Positions 16,374 to 25,156 are shown, counted from the stretch's first letter. The stretch is DNA of 33,461 nt from Nitrosomonas sp. Nm51 (GCF_900111165.1 NZ_FOGH01000026.1:1-33461), one strand, 5' to 3'. The notes: generated by a model not told the origin, from the letters alone. Made by a program: numbers and translations.

Positions 16374-16766
16374 TTAACGTTTGGAGAACTGCTTACGCCG
16401 CCTTGCTTTTCGCAAACCAACCTTTTTTCTCTCAACTTCACGTGCATCACGCGTAACAAGCCCGGCTTTACTTAACACTGGTTTAAGTTCAGCATCATAA
16501 TCAATCAAAGCACGGGTAATACCATGACGCACCGCACCCGCCTGCCCTGATTCGCCACCACCATGTATATTCACCATAATATCAAATGTTGCCAGGTGTT
16601 CTGTCAATTCCAGCGGCTGGCGAATGATCATTCGCCCTGTCTTGCGTGAAAAATACTCATCGACAGGCTTGCTATTAACAATAATCGAGCCTGTACCAGA
16701 CTTTATAAAAACACGGGCTACAGCACTTTTACGCCGGCCGGTTCCATAATTATATTGTGTAGTCAT
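16374..16766 (-). CDS. rpsI: 30S ribosomal protein S9
   Basis: The 130-residue basic protein matches S9 throughout: [14 protein letters not shown] at the start, [14 protein letters not shown], and the C-terminal [12 protein letters not shown] tail that reaches the ribosomal P site. It follows rplM by eight bases, the universal L13-S9 pair. Confidence 0.98.
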   Translation of the reverse strand: MTTQYNYGTGRRKSAVARVFIKSGTGSIIVNSKPVDEYFSRKTGRMIIRQPLELTEHLATFDIMVNIHGGGESGQAGAVRHGITRALIDYDAELKPVLSKAGLVTRDAREVERKKVGLRKARRRKQFSKR

Positions 16767-16774
16767 CGTTTAAA

Positions 16775-17209
16775 CTATGCCCTGATTTCAAGGGATTGAG
16801 GTTGTTGAGCCGCATGTGGATGAACATCACCCACATACAGCTTTAGCTTTTTAATCATGGCATATCCCAGTGGTCCTTTAGGCAGCATGCCTTTGACTGC
16901 TTTTTCAAGGGGTCTGCCGGGAAAACGCGCATGCAGTTTCCTAAAGTTGGTTTCATATAATCCACCCGGATAACCTGTATGCCTGTAATATTTTTTGTCA
17001 TCCGCTTTGTTACCGGTCACACGCAACTTATCGACATTAATGACGATGATATAATCACCGGTATCAACATGCGGTGTATAAATGGCTTTATGCTTGCCAC
17101 GCAAGCGATGTGCTATCGCAGAAGCAAGGCGCCCCAACACTTTATCTGTTGCATCGACAACATACCAATCATGCTTAACTTCATGCGGTTTTGCTGAGAA
17201 TGTTTTCAC
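16775..17209 (-). CDS. rplM: 50S ribosomal protein L13
   Basis: The 144-residue protein shows L13 features: [20 protein letters not shown] near the N-terminus, [18 protein letters not shown], and [21 protein letters not shown] with the Arg/Lys-rich rRNA contact. It starts the operon; a sigma70-like promoter is visible about 40 bases upstream at 17247-17275. Confidence 0.98.
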   Translation of the reverse strand: MKTFSAKPHEVKHDWYVVDATDKVLGRLASAIAHRLRGKHKAIYTPHVDTGDYIIVINVDKLRVTGNKADDKKYYRHTGYPGGLYETNFRKLHARFPGRPLEKAVKGMLPKGPLGYAMIKKLKLYVGDVHPHAAQQPQSLEIRA

Positions 17210-17246
17210 GAAAAAATCTATCCTGCAAATTCAAAAAGAGCCGGGA

Positions 17247-17275
17247 ATTCTATTCGAGACGGCGCAAAAAGTCAA
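17247..17275 (-). promoter_or_regulatory. Sigma70-type promoter of rplM-rpsI
   Basis: On the minus strand TTGACT (17275-17270) and TAGAAT (17252-17247) are separated by exactly 17 bases. The -10 lies about 38 bases before the rplM start. Hexamers and spacing are near consensus, as expected for a ribosomal protein operon. Confidence 0.65.
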
Positions 17276-17428
17276 ACAAATAACGGCTGAAAAATGCCTA
17301 GTTTCAGATGGATTTTCAAATATTCGAAGTTATAATTAAGAAGACGGATGGCTTGGCAGTTGTTTTTACTGGCCTGCGTCACAAGCTGCAAAACCAATTA
17401 CCAATTGTTTATTAGTTAGTACACAATC

Positions 17429-17699
17429 CTAGCGCTCTATCCATATGATATTGCCGGGTTCAGTGAGCTTGTCAGTGACTATGGCAAGACGTGCCTTGCA
17501 GGCAACAGTCGTTCTATTGTCAAAAGACGCAACGCAGACCATGGACGCTGACTAGCTCGCCCACAGGGCGTTACCGTGGTGTTCTGCAACTGTGTTACAG
17601 TACTTGAGAAAAGGAAGCAGCCCTTTCCTGCGTGCTGCGCCTGTTGCACAACGCCACGGCAACGCCGTACCTGGCAATATCATATTGATAGCGCACTAG
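17429..17699. mobile_element. MITE-like element, copy A (271 bp)
   Basis: The first 32 bases (starting CTAGCGCTCTATCC) and the reverse complement of the last 32 (starting CTAGTGCGCTATCA) agree at 27 of 32 positions, sharing ATATGATATTGCC. Nothing inside codes for a transposase. A related, shorter copy lies at 24968-25156. Terminal inverted repeats, small size and more than one copy are the marks of a MITE. The outermost CTAG may be part of the end or a target duplication. Confidence 0.7.
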
Positions 17700-17716
17700 C
17701 AACCACACACCTGAAT

Positions 17717-19432
17717 ATGACAGATCCATTACATTCCATGAAAAACCCATCCTCTGAAGAAACAATTGCTTCCAATTTTATCCGCAACATTATTAACGAA
17801 GACAACCGCACAGGCAAATGGCAGGGACGCGTCGAGACCCGCTTCCCGCCAGAACCCAATGGGTATCTGCATATCGGACACGCAAAAAGCATCTGTTTGA
17901 ATTTCGGTATTGCTGAAGAATACAGCGGTGTTTGCCATCTGCGCTTTGATGATACCAACCCCGAAAAGGAAGCGCAGGAATTCGTGGATGCCATATGTGA
18001 CAATGTACGATGGCTGGGTTTTGACTGGGGGAAATATCTATATTTTTCTTCGGACTACTTTGACCAGCTGTATACGCTTGCGGAATATTTGATTACCCAG
18101 AACAAAGCGTATGTCGACAGTCAATCTACCGAAAAAATACGCGAACGGCGCGGCACATTAACCACGCCGGGCGAAAATAGCCCATACCGCGACCGTACTG
18201 CGGAAGAGAGTCTCGATTTGTTTCGGCGCATGAAAAATGGTGAGTTTGCTGAAGGTACGCATGTGTTACGCGCCAAAATTGATATGGCATCGCCAAATAT
18301 CAACTTGCGTGATCCGGTCATTTACCGTATCCGGTATGCACATCACCAGCGTACAGGCGGCAAATGGTGTATATACCCCATGTATGACTATACACATTGT
18401 ATTTCCGATGCGCTTGAAAATATTACGCACTCACTGTGCACACTCGAGTTCGAGGACCACCGCCCCCTTTATGATTGGGTACTTGATCAATTGCAAGAAA
18501 AATTACCGTGCCACCCGCAACAAATTGAATTTGCAAGATTAAATTTAACCTACACTGTTATGAGCAAGCGCAAACTCATCGAGCTGGTTGAACAAAAACT
18601 TGTCGATGGCTGGGATGATCCGCGTCTTAGTACATTGGCCGGGGTGCGCCGGCGCGGCTATACGCCACGCTCAATTCATATGTTTGTAGAACGCATCGGC
18701 GTCAGTAAAGCCGATTCCTGGATCGATATGAGTGTACTGGAAGATTGCCTGCGGGAAGACCTAAACGAGCATGCTCCACGCCGTATTGCGGTCTTGAATC
18801 CTGTGAAACTGATTATCGACAATTATCCAGATGACCAGGAAGAGAATTGCTTCGCGCCCAATCATCCGCAAAAAACTGAATGGGGTAAACGCACCATACC
18901 GTTTACCAAAGTTTTATATATAGAACAAGATGATTTTATGGAAGAACCGATTAAAGGTTTTTTTCGTCTCAAGCCTGGTGGAGAAGTACGCCTGCGCTAT
19001 GCATACATTGTAAAATGCGTTCGAATTGAAAAAAATGCACTAGGCAGTGTGGTCGCGATCCATTGTACCTACGACCCTGAAACCAAAAGTGGAACTGATG
19101 GCGCTGCAAAACGTAAGGTAAAGGGGAATATACACTGGCTGTCGGCCCGACATGCCTTAAACGCAGAAATCCGTCTGTATGACCGTTTGTTTACAGATCC
19201 TTATCCTGACAGCAGTGATAAGGATTATAAAAATGCACTCAACCCGGATTCAAAAACAACCATTCAAGCTTACGTAGAGCCAGCACTGCATAAAACGGAA
19301 CCAGAACAATGTTTTCAATTTGAACGCAATGGCTACTTTATCGCGGACAACGTTGACAGCCAGCCCGGCAGGCCCGTATTTAATCGGACAGTCACACTAC
19401 GTGATTCCTGGGGAAAGGTTGCAGGCATGTAA
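17717..19432 (+). CDS. glnS: Glutaminyl-tRNA synthetase
   Basis: This class I synthetase of 571 residues charges tRNA-Gln. It has FPPEPNGYLHIGHAKS with HIGH at residues 52-55, the second signature VMSKRKL (281-287), DDTNPEKE and a C-terminal beta-barrel anticodon domain. The frame is open upstream to 17576, but that part lies inside the MITE-like repeat and has no family similarity, so I start at the ATG 17717, although no strong ribosome site precedes it. GlnRS in this form is the gamma/betaproteobacterial type of eukaryotic origin. Confidence 0.95.
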   Translation: MTDPLHSMKNPSSEETIASNFIRNIINEDNRTGKWQGRVETRFPPEPNGYLHIGHAKSICLNFGIAEEYSGVCHLRFDDTNPEKEAQEFVDAICDNVRWLGFDWGKYLYFSSDYFDQLYTLAEYLITQNKAYVDSQSTEKIRERRGTLTTPGENSPYRDRTAEESLDLFRRMKNGEFAEGTHVLRAKIDMASPNINLRDPVIYRIRYAHHQRTGGKWCIYPMYDYTHCISDALENITHSLCTLEFEDHRPLYDWVLDQLQEKLPCHPQQIEFARLNLTYTVMSKRKLIELVEQKLVDGWDDPRLSTLAGVRRRGYTPRSIHMFVERIGVSKADSWIDMSVLEDCLREDLNEHAPRRIAVLNPVKLIIDNYPDDQEENCFAPNHPQKTEWGKRTIPFTKVLYIEQDDFMEEPIKGFFRLKPGGEVRLRYAYIVKCVRIEKNALGSVVAIHCTYDPETKSGTDGAAKRKVKGNIHWLSARHALNAEIRLYDRLFTDPYPDSSDKDYKNALNPDSKTTIQAYVEPALHKTEPEQCFQFERNGYFIADNVDSQPGRPVFNRTVTLRDSWGKVAGM

Positions 19433-19531
19433 ATTGTTTCTTTTGTGCAAAGTAAAGAACGAACGCGACCTATCTGTTAAGCCAGTATATTCACATCGTT
19501 TCTCAACAAAGCGGGCGACCCAGGGCAATAA

Positions 19532-19729
19532 CTATACCAGTTGTACGAGCAACATGATAAATAACAAAATCACCAGTATCGGCACAATGAAACCCATCCA
19601 GTCAGAAGATGAACCTTTAGGGCTATTTTCCATCATATGACGGGCTCTTGGAAATAAAAAGATGATGAACATGATCAGGGCCATTGCTGCAACTATTTTC
19701 ATCCAGTCCATATCGATATCACTTTCCAT
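19532..19729 (-). CDS. Small membrane protein, two membrane helices
   Basis: The 65-residue product has two hydrophobic helices, IVAAMALIMFIIFLFP (about 12-27) and GFIVPILVILLFIMLLVQLV (46-65), joined by a charged loop ARHMMENSPKGSSSDWM. The start at 19729 is not certain: an in-frame ATG at 19711 follows GGAAAG. It lies after the BI-1 gene and its terminator in the same direction. The family is not recognised. Confidence 0.65.
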   Translation of the reverse strand: MESDIDMDWMKIVAAMALIMFIIFLFPRARHMMENSPKGSSSDWMGFIVPILVILLFIMLLVQLV

Positions 19730-19750
19730 TCTTTAGTCATTTAACCCAAA

Positions 19751-19778
19751 ACAAAACCCCGGCTTGCCGGGGTTTTGT
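19751..19778 (-). terminator. Rho-independent terminator after the BI-1 gene
   Basis: ACAAAACCCCGG (19751-19762) pairs with CCGGGGTTTTGT (19767-19778) over a CTTG loop. It lies just beyond the minus-strand BI-1 stop at 19801, with U-rich sequence on both sides. Confidence 0.85.
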
Positions 19779-19800
19779 TTACAATCAGAGCATGTAAAAA

Positions 19801-20478
19801 TCAATCGTCCCCGCCCATAATACCCAGAATCTGCAGCAGGCTGATAAAGATGTTAAAGATCGTCATATACAATCCGATGGTTGCCAGAATATAATTGGTT
19901 TCGCCACCATGAATAATACGGCTGGTATCGTGCAGAATAAAACCGCTCATCAGCATAATCACAACTGCAGATATCATCAGCGACATGGCCGGTATTGCCA
20001 GAAAGATATTTGCAACTGCGGCGACCAACACCAGTAAAAAACCCACCATCAAAAAACCACCGAGAAAGCTGAAATCTTTTCGTGTCGCTAAAACATACGC
20101 TGACAGACCCATAAAGATAACGCCTGTTCCACCCAGAGACAGCATGATGATATTGCTGCCATTAGGCACCGAAGCATACATGCTTAGTATCGGCCCCAGT
20201 CCGAATCCTAAAAGACCGGTAATCAGAAAAACAATACCGATACCTGCTGTAGAATGCGCGAATCTCGGCAACACGAACATGGCAATCACCATACCGCCGA
20301 TCACCGATAATAAATAAGTCATCGGCGGCATATTCATCATCATTGAAACGGTTGCCGTAAATCCGCTGAACAACAACGTCATTGCCAGCAACATATAGGT
20401 ATTACGCAATACCTTATTAATTTCTATAGCTTGCCTTGTTTGTGAACCTCTGCCAATACTTGAGTAGTTTTGATCCAT
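19801..20478 (-). CDS. Bax inhibitor-1/YccA family membrane protein
   Basis: This 225-residue protein has seven predicted membrane helices (for example NTYMLLAMTLLFSGFTATVSM, MIVVIMLMSGFILHDTSRII region) and the BI-1 hallmarks: the N-terminal RQAIEINKVLRNTYMLLAMT and the late HDTSRIIHGGETNYILATIGLY with its acidic residue at the pore. The E. coli relative YccA interacts with the FtsH protease, and other members leak calcium; the role here is unknown. A strong ribosome site (AGGAGG) precedes the ATG. Confidence 0.93.
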   Translation of the reverse strand: MDQNYSSIGRGSQTRQAIEINKVLRNTYMLLAMTLLFSGFTATVSMMMNMPPMTYLLSVIGGMVIAMFVLPRFAHSTAGIGIVFLITGLLGFGLGPILSMYASVPNGSNIIMLSLGGTGVIFMGLSAYVLATRKDFSFLGGFLMVGFLLVLVAAVANIFLAIPAMSLMISAVVIMLMSGFILHDTSRIIHGGETNYILATIGLYMTIFNIFISLLQILGIMGGDD

Positions 20479-20559
20479 ATTAAAAAACCTCCTCTTGAGA
20501 ATTAAATATCAGACATCTCTGCCAAAATACTGAGACATACTACCATTTTGTTTAGTTCA

Positions 20560-20587
20560 AGCATATCACACAAAACCCTATCACCAA
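20560..20587 (-). promoter_or_regulatory. Putative promoter of the BI-1 gene
   Basis: On the minus strand TTGGTG (20587-20582) and TATGCT (20565-20560) lie 16 bases apart, about 80 bases before the start. The match to sigma70 is moderate. Confidence 0.35.
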
Positions 20588-20672
20588 CAGGTCATTAGTT
20601 AACTGCACAACGAACTACCCATATAACCAATATAATTAATTTGGTTTTATACTATACAAGTTTGCGTGTGCT

Positions 20673-21101
20673 TTACTTTTGCATCCAACGTCCACCAGTC
20701 TGATACCACCAACCTTTTCTTGCCAAATCTATCCAGCGTTGACCAAATGTTGACTGTATCTTGGACTCCCATTCAGGGTGATTATTCGCGCGCGCGATTT
20801 CACGATAAAGCGCGCTCCTGTCCTGATTTTCTACTGAGACAAGTGAATTGACCTGCTGACGCTTAGCCAAAGAGACAGCACTCGCGTCGCGAACAGTAAT
20901 CATACCATCCTGGGTCAAACCGATAGCCCCGCTATTGTAATATTCAACAAGTTCGGCATGCCTGCTTTGCATTCGCTGTTTGATACTGGTAATGGCCGGT
21001 GTATTGACTTCGAGATTGGCCTCTGCATGGCCAAGCATTGGTGCTGAAGCAAACCATAAACAAAGCCACAGCAGCAAAAAATATTTCGTGCGACTGTTCA
21101 T
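20673..21101 (-). CDS. YdbL-like secreted protein (DUF1318)
   Basis: The open frame reaches 21293, but I start at the ATG 21101, where a signal peptide begins (YFLLLWLCLWFASAPMLGHA); the upstream part overlaps the small lipoprotein gene in another frame. The mature protein of about 115 residues carries family motifs: MQSRHAELVEYYNSGAIGLTQDG, SLVSVENQDRSALYREIA and GQRWIDLARKGWW. In E. coli ydbL is the third gene of ydbH-ynbE-ydbL, and YdbL modulates the YdbH-YnbE bridge between the membranes. The same order occurs here. Confidence 0.85.
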   Translation of the reverse strand: MNSRTKYFLLLWLCLWFASAPMLGHAEANLEVNTPAITSIKQRMQSRHAELVEYYNSGAIGLTQDGMITVRDASAVSLAKRQQVNSLVSVENQDRSALYREIARANNHPEWESKIQSTFGQRWIDLARKGWWYQTGGRWMQK

Positions 21102-21165
21102 AACTATTTCAAAAAAATTAACTGGCTTATTTAATATCCGCCTGCTTACAAATTCAGTAAGGCAG

Positions 21166-21330
21166 CTATTCCTGTTTTTTCTCACCTTCCAACTGCCAGA
21201 CTTCTTCAATAATTTTGTCAGCAGCCTTTTCAGCAGCTGCAGCGGGGAAATAAATATTGATCGTAACACATGCCGATAACAATATGATCGCAAATACGAA
21301 CTGTGCCACCCAAATTAATTTTCTTTGCAT
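21166..21330 (-). CDS. YnbE-like small outer-membrane lipoprotein
   Basis: This 54-residue gene is easily missed. Translation from the ATG at 21330 gives a lipoprotein signal ending in the lipobox LSAC (Cys21): WVAQFVFAIILLSACVTINI. The mature part reads VTINIYFPAAAAEKAADKII then EEVWQLEGEKKQE, with a stop at 21166-21168. It sits 23 bases after the YdbH-like gene and before the YdbL-like gene, exactly the ynbE position in E. coli. YnbE is known to stack onto the YdbH beta sheet and anchor it to the outer membrane; the short strand TINIYFPA would suit that. Confidence 0.85.
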   Translation of the reverse strand: MQRKLIWVAQFVFAIILLSACVTINIYFPAAAAEKAADKIIEEVWQLEGEKKQE

Positions 21331-21353
21331 GCCTAAGCTACAGTGTCAACAAT

Positions 21354-23387
21354 TTATTGAATAATCGGTTCATTCTCACTTGTAATGCGTTGCAATCGAC
21401 TGATCAGTTCCTGCCATCCAACTTCCCGATTATAGCCCATTACTGTAATCGCGGGGATACCTCCACCCTTCACTAGCGTATAGCGGGGCGCCGGCTCGGA
21501 TTCGATGCCACCCATATAACATATATTAAGCCGCAATTTGCAACGCCAGCCGATTTCCGCGTAACGAAATTCCTCGAAAAAACGCAATATGCTGCGCTGG
21601 ATCGCAACAACCGCACCCTCTCCTCCCAACGCTGAAATATTTTCAATCGCTGCCTGACTGATACGACGGGAATAGTCGCCCGGACTGCTGAACAACCGTG
21701 CATCAAAGTGAACGGGCATCCAATCGGCAAGCTCAAGATTCTGCACATCTACATCCACCCGTCCCTCTACCTTTCCAAATGAAAACGTTCCGGTCAGCAA
21801 TTCCAAATCCAGATCACGCATTGCAGCATCAGCCTTTAGATGCGGCGTTAATCCCATGGGTTCAATCAACTTGAGATTGTGTATTACGACACTGCCGTCA
21901 AAAACCCTGAGTTGCAGCACTCCATTTACTGAAATGCTGTTACCAGCATAACGGACCTCAGGTATATAACCCGACAAAGTGCCGCGCATATGCTGGATTT
22001 GCAATGCATCAGTTAACGCTTCCATCGAAACAGGCAATAATCCTCCGCTAAACTTCCAGCGCCATCCTTTTTCTGCATACGCCGCATTAAAATTTTCCAG
22101 TTTTAATAGTCCATCAAGCACAGGTAAAGCAAGCTGTGGTAAAAACACTTTGAACCGGTTTAGTTCCAGCGGCACACGTACCGCTCCCAAAGGAATTTGT
22201 AATATGTGACCGTTTTGAATACTAATGTCGGCAACCGTGGCACCTTCATGCAACCATGGAATGTGCGCATTAATGCGGTAAAACGCAAATCGATCACGCG
22301 TATCGACGATGCTCACTTCATCCAAATCGAGCTGTATCGATTGCACTACATCGTCACGCAGATGCACGACCCAATCAGCATGCCCTGTAAATTCCATTTC
22401 AGCAAATGCAGTATCCTGCAGAAATGGCCGTAGCACCTGTTCGTACAATGCTGATAATTGAATATTATCAGCTTTCAGCTCAAAAGCGTTTAACTGTCTG
22501 TCCAAAATATTGAAATTCCCTGAAAATTGAAATGTTCCCAGACCCGCTAACATCAAAGTACCATCCAACAACCGCACGGCTTCGTCGTCAATTATGCCCT
22601 GCAAACTTAAATGTTGATCCGCCGCCGCCATATAAATCGGCTGCCAAAAAACTTCACCCTGCTGCCAGTATATTTCGCTATGCCAATGCCACTGGTTCGG
22701 GTTCGTGTACGAAGATCGGTTTAAACCGGCTTTAAATGCTATCTGGATATTTTCTCCCGCGTGCAGTCCGGCCTGATCAGAAAATGACAACGCTTTTATC
22801 GACAAATCTATTCCAGCAGACTTCAGATCCGTCTCATCTCCGGAAAATAATACGGTCCCGTTCACTCGGCCACTTCCGGGCTTTGGTATCCGTTCATGAT
22901 CCGGCAGCCAAGCCGCAACTGAATCCAAGGGGACATTATGAATTGTTACAATACCCTGCCAAGACGTATCATGCCACTGTAAAGTAATCTCCCAGTTTTC
23001 ATTTCTTGCAGGATGACTCTTGATTTTAATCGTTTTCTGATCGGAAAAAAAATACAGCGTAACTGGAAACGAGATCAATTCAGGAATCTTTACATATCCG
23101 TCCTGACATGTAATTGCTGTACTATTGTACTGAAATACACTGCACGCCAATTGAACGTTTTTCCAGACATAATCCTGTACCTTAATTTTGGCAATGACGA
23201 TTTTTAGTTGTTCTGATCCGTTGCGCACGTCACTAAATCGAATCTGGATTGACTGCGCTTTAAAAACCGGATGCTCGATGTCATCGATTAGTAACGCAAT
23301 CCTGGAAAAGGCTGTTGAGGCGCATAACATCAACAGACAAAATATTATTAAGGTAAGTAAAAAGAATATGGCCTGTCTGTTAAACAT
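21354..23387 (-). CDS. YdbH-like AsmA-family lipid transport protein (DUF748-type)
   Basis: This 677-residue protein has an N-terminal membrane anchor (residues 8-28, FFLLTLIIFCLLMLCASTAFS) and a long, repetitive beta-rich periplasmic body with amphipathic strands (GTLMLAGLGTFQFSGNFNIL, ADAAMRDLDLELLTGTFSFG, GRVDVDVQNLELADW). The C-terminus matches the YdbH dicarboxylate-like region (YSRRISQAAIENISALGGEG, FFEEFRYAEIGWRCKL). AsmA-like proteins YhdP, TamB and YdbH form hydrophobic grooves carrying phospholipid to the outer membrane. It is shorter than E. coli YdbH (about 880), so probably a shorter bridge. cysM is 33 bases upstream; ynbE and ydbL homologues follow. Confidence 0.88.
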   Translation of the reverse strand: MFNRQAIFFLLTLIIFCLLMLCASTAFSRIALLIDDIEHPVFKAQSIQIRFSDVRNGSEQLKIVIAKIKVQDYVWKNVQLACSVFQYNSTAITCQDGYVKIPELISFPVTLYFFSDQKTIKIKSHPARNENWEITLQWHDTSWQGIVTIHNVPLDSVAAWLPDHERIPKPGSGRVNGTVLFSGDETDLKSAGIDLSIKALSFSDQAGLHAGENIQIAFKAGLNRSSYTNPNQWHWHSEIYWQQGEVFWQPIYMAAADQHLSLQGIIDDEAVRLLDGTLMLAGLGTFQFSGNFNILDRQLNAFELKADNIQLSALYEQVLRPFLQDTAFAEMEFTGHADWVVHLRDDVVQSIQLDLDEVSIVDTRDRFAFYRINAHIPWLHEGATVADISIQNGHILQIPLGAVRVPLELNRFKVFLPQLALPVLDGLLKLENFNAAYAEKGWRWKFSGGLLPVSMEALTDALQIQHMRGTLSGYIPEVRYAGNSISVNGVLQLRVFDGSVVIHNLKLIEPMGLTPHLKADAAMRDLDLELLTGTFSFGKVEGRVDVDVQNLELADWMPVHFDARLFSSPGDYSRRISQAAIENISALGGEGAVVAIQRSILRFFEEFRYAEIGWRCKLRLNICYMGGIESEPAPRYTLVKGGGIPAITVMGYNREVGWQELISRLQRITSENEPIIQ

Positions 23388-23420
23388 GTCGGATAGCCGA
23401 TATTAACGCATATACAAGCT

Positions 23421-24323
23421 TTATGCAGGAAAAACATCCGTAGACAAATAGCGGTCACCCCGATCGCAAACTATGAACGCAATTACAGCATTTTCAAGCT
23501 GAGTAGATAACTTAAGCGCAGCAACCAGCGCCCCGCCTGACGAAATACCAGAAAAAATTCCTTCTTCCCGCGCCAGGCGCCGCGTCATCTCTTCCGCCTC
23601 CGGCTGAGAAACATAAATCATGTCATCTATTTGTGCAGCATTATAAATTTTTGGCAAATAAGCTGTAGGCCACTTGCGTATGCCCGGTATTTGCGCACCC
23701 TCTTCCGGCTGAACACCGATAATCTTGATGGCTGGCTGCTGCTCTTTGAAAAAACGCGAACAACCCATTATCGTACCAGTCGTTCCCATACTGCCGACGA
23801 AATGTGTTAACTTGCCTTCTGTATCACGCCAGATTTCAGGGGCAGTACCTTCGTAATGCGCAAGCGGGTTATCCGGATTAGCAAATTGATCCAGAATAAT
23901 ACCTTTACCTTCATCGCGCATTTTTTCTGCCAGATCTCTGGCCTGTTCCATACTGCCTGCCTGCGGCGTCAGGATAATTTCAGCACCATAAGCACGCATC
24001 GTCTGTCGCCGCTCAATACTCAGGTTTTCAGGCATGATAAGTATCATGCGGTATCCCATGACTGCAGCAGCCATTGCCAGCGCAATACCGGTATTTCCAC
24101 TCGTGGCTTCTATCAGTGTATCTCCCGGTTTAATATCACCGCGTAGCTGTGCATGCTTAATCATGGACAATGCAGGCCTGTCTTTTACTGAGCCTGCCGG
24201 ATTGTTTCCTTCAAGTTTGGCAAGAACTATGTTGCTGGTTTTACCGGGCAAATGTCTCAACCTCACCAACGGCGTGTTACCGACAAAATTTTCTATTGTT
24301 TTGAACATATGCATGCGTTTCAT
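23421..24323 (-). CDS. cysM: Cysteine synthase B
   Basis: The PLP enzyme joins O-acetylserine with sulfide or thiosulfate to make cysteine. The PLP lysine is Lys47 in NNPAGSVKDRPA, and the phosphate loop SGNTG is at 75-79. The substrate loop VGNTPLVRL and the glycine-rich SMGTTGTIMG are present. CysM over CysK is favoured by length (300) and the LSIERRQTMRAYGAE / ISSGGA context. Starts at residues 1, 4 and 6 are all possible; none has a strong ribosome site. It is the first gene of a cysM-ydbH-ynbE-ydbL unit, a combination in which sulfur assimilation appears with envelope lipid transport. Confidence 0.93.
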   Translation of the reverse strand: MKRMHMFKTIENFVGNTPLVRLRHLPGKTSNIVLAKLEGNNPAGSVKDRPALSMIKHAQLRGDIKPGDTLIEATSGNTGIALAMAAAVMGYRMILIMPENLSIERRQTMRAYGAEIILTPQAGSMEQARDLAEKMRDEGKGIILDQFANPDNPLAHYEGTAPEIWRDTEGKLTHFVGSMGTTGTIMGCSRFFKEQQPAIKIIGVQPEEGAQIPGIRKWPTAYLPKIYNAAQIDDMIYVSQPEAEEMTRRLAREEGIFSGISSGGALVAALKLSTQLENAVIAFIVCDRGDRYLSTDVFPA

Positions 24324-24384
24324 GATTAATATTTTTACATTATCTCACATGCTGTCCACTTGAAAATCCTGGTATCGATAAATG

Positions 24385-24425
24385 AAAAAAGCCCTCCGGT
24401 TAGTTACTATCCGGAGGGCTTTTTT
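24385..24425. terminator. Rho-independent terminator between comEA-like gene and cysM
   Basis: AAAAAAGCCCTCCGG (24385-24399) pairs perfectly with CCGGAGGGCTTTTTT (24411-24425) across an 11-base loop. It lies 17 bases after the minus-strand comEA-like stop. Confidence 0.92.
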
Positions 24426-24441
24426 ATGATGGAGTACGCAT

Positions 24442-24741
24442 CTAGTCTTGTTTAACTGCCATGGCAGCTGTCGTAGCACTATCAGGCATATCGCCTACCG
24501 TAATACTGTCGCGAAGCTGATTCATGGTACCTTGACCAATCCCATCGACATCAATCAGATGTTCTGCAGAAACGAACAAACCTTTTTGTTCACGATGCGC
24601 TATGATCGCTTTTGCCTTGGCGGGCCCGATACCTTGTAGCGCTTCGAGCTCTGCCTGATTTGCCGTATTGATATTAACAACGGCAAACGCAGGTCCAACA
24701 AAAACAAACATTAACAATGCTGAAATTAACAATAATTTCAT
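24442..24741 (-). CDS. ComEA-like helix-hairpin-helix DNA-binding protein
   Basis: This 99-residue secreted protein has a signal peptide (LLISALLMFVFVGPAFA) and one ComEA unit: VNINTANQAELEALQGIGPA, KAKAIIAHREQKGLF, then a second hairpin LIDVDGIGQGTMNQLRDSI. Single-domain ComEA proteins bind incoming DNA in the periplasm during natural transformation. No other competence gene is in the window. It has its own terminator. Confidence 0.93.
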   Translation of the reverse strand: MKLLLISALLMFVFVGPAFAVVNINTANQAELEALQGIGPAKAKAIIAHREQKGLFVSAEHLIDVDGIGQGTMNQLRDSITVGDMPDSATTAAMAVKQD

Positions 24742-24967
24742 TTTATCTCCTTTTAAAATGCAAAAAACGGGTAGAGCTAGTACCGCCAGTTCACCCCGCT
24801 TTTCATCTGTCGATTAAAAGTTGTCTTACAGCAGAAAGCTTAAAAAAGTACTGCTTTCAGACACTACTTACATCGGACGTTTTATATTTTCATTGAGAAT
24901 ATTTTGCATCGATACATATAAAACGGCTTCAACACTGTTAGCCATATTACGGTCATTTGCTGTAATA

Positions 24968-25156
24968 CTAGTCGATGTCTGATCCTGCGGGCTGTCCCTT
25001 AAATGGCGACGGACAAGACGTGTCCGCCACAAATACGCTCTATTTATTGCCGAAAGATACAGTACTTGAAAAGGGGTCCTTTTCAAGTACTGTAACGCGA
25101 GTGTAGGACACTACAATAACGCTGTACCTGACAGTATTATCTGGATAGAACGCTAG
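24968..25156. mobile_element. MITE-like element, copy B (about 189 bp)
   Basis: The right end (25125-25156), read in reverse complement, starts CTAGCGTTCTATCC and agrees with the left end of copy A at about 26 of 32 positions. Inside, GACAAGACGTG, TACAGTACTTGA and AACGC(T/C)GTACCTG occur in the same order as in copy A, which has about 80 extra bases between the first two. The left end is weaker (CTAG at 24968). It overlaps the 3' end of the hydrolase gene: the stop codon TAG lies in the CTAG at the repeat end. Confidence 0.6.
25058..25094. repeat. 17-bp perfect hairpin inside copy B
   Basis: TACAGTACTTGAAAAGG (25058-25074) and CCTTTTCAAGTACTGTA (25078-25094) are exact complements with a 3-base loop. 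Copy A has the left arm but a degraded right arm. The structure would stop or slow transcripts that leave the hydrolase gene. Confidence 0.75.

Noticed and set aside
24868..25086. Minus-strand 72-codon frame after the comEA-like gene
   Set aside because: It needs a TTG start inside the hairpin of repeat copy B, and half of it is repeat sequence. The last 25 codons (from an ATG at 24945) might be real but cannot be supported.
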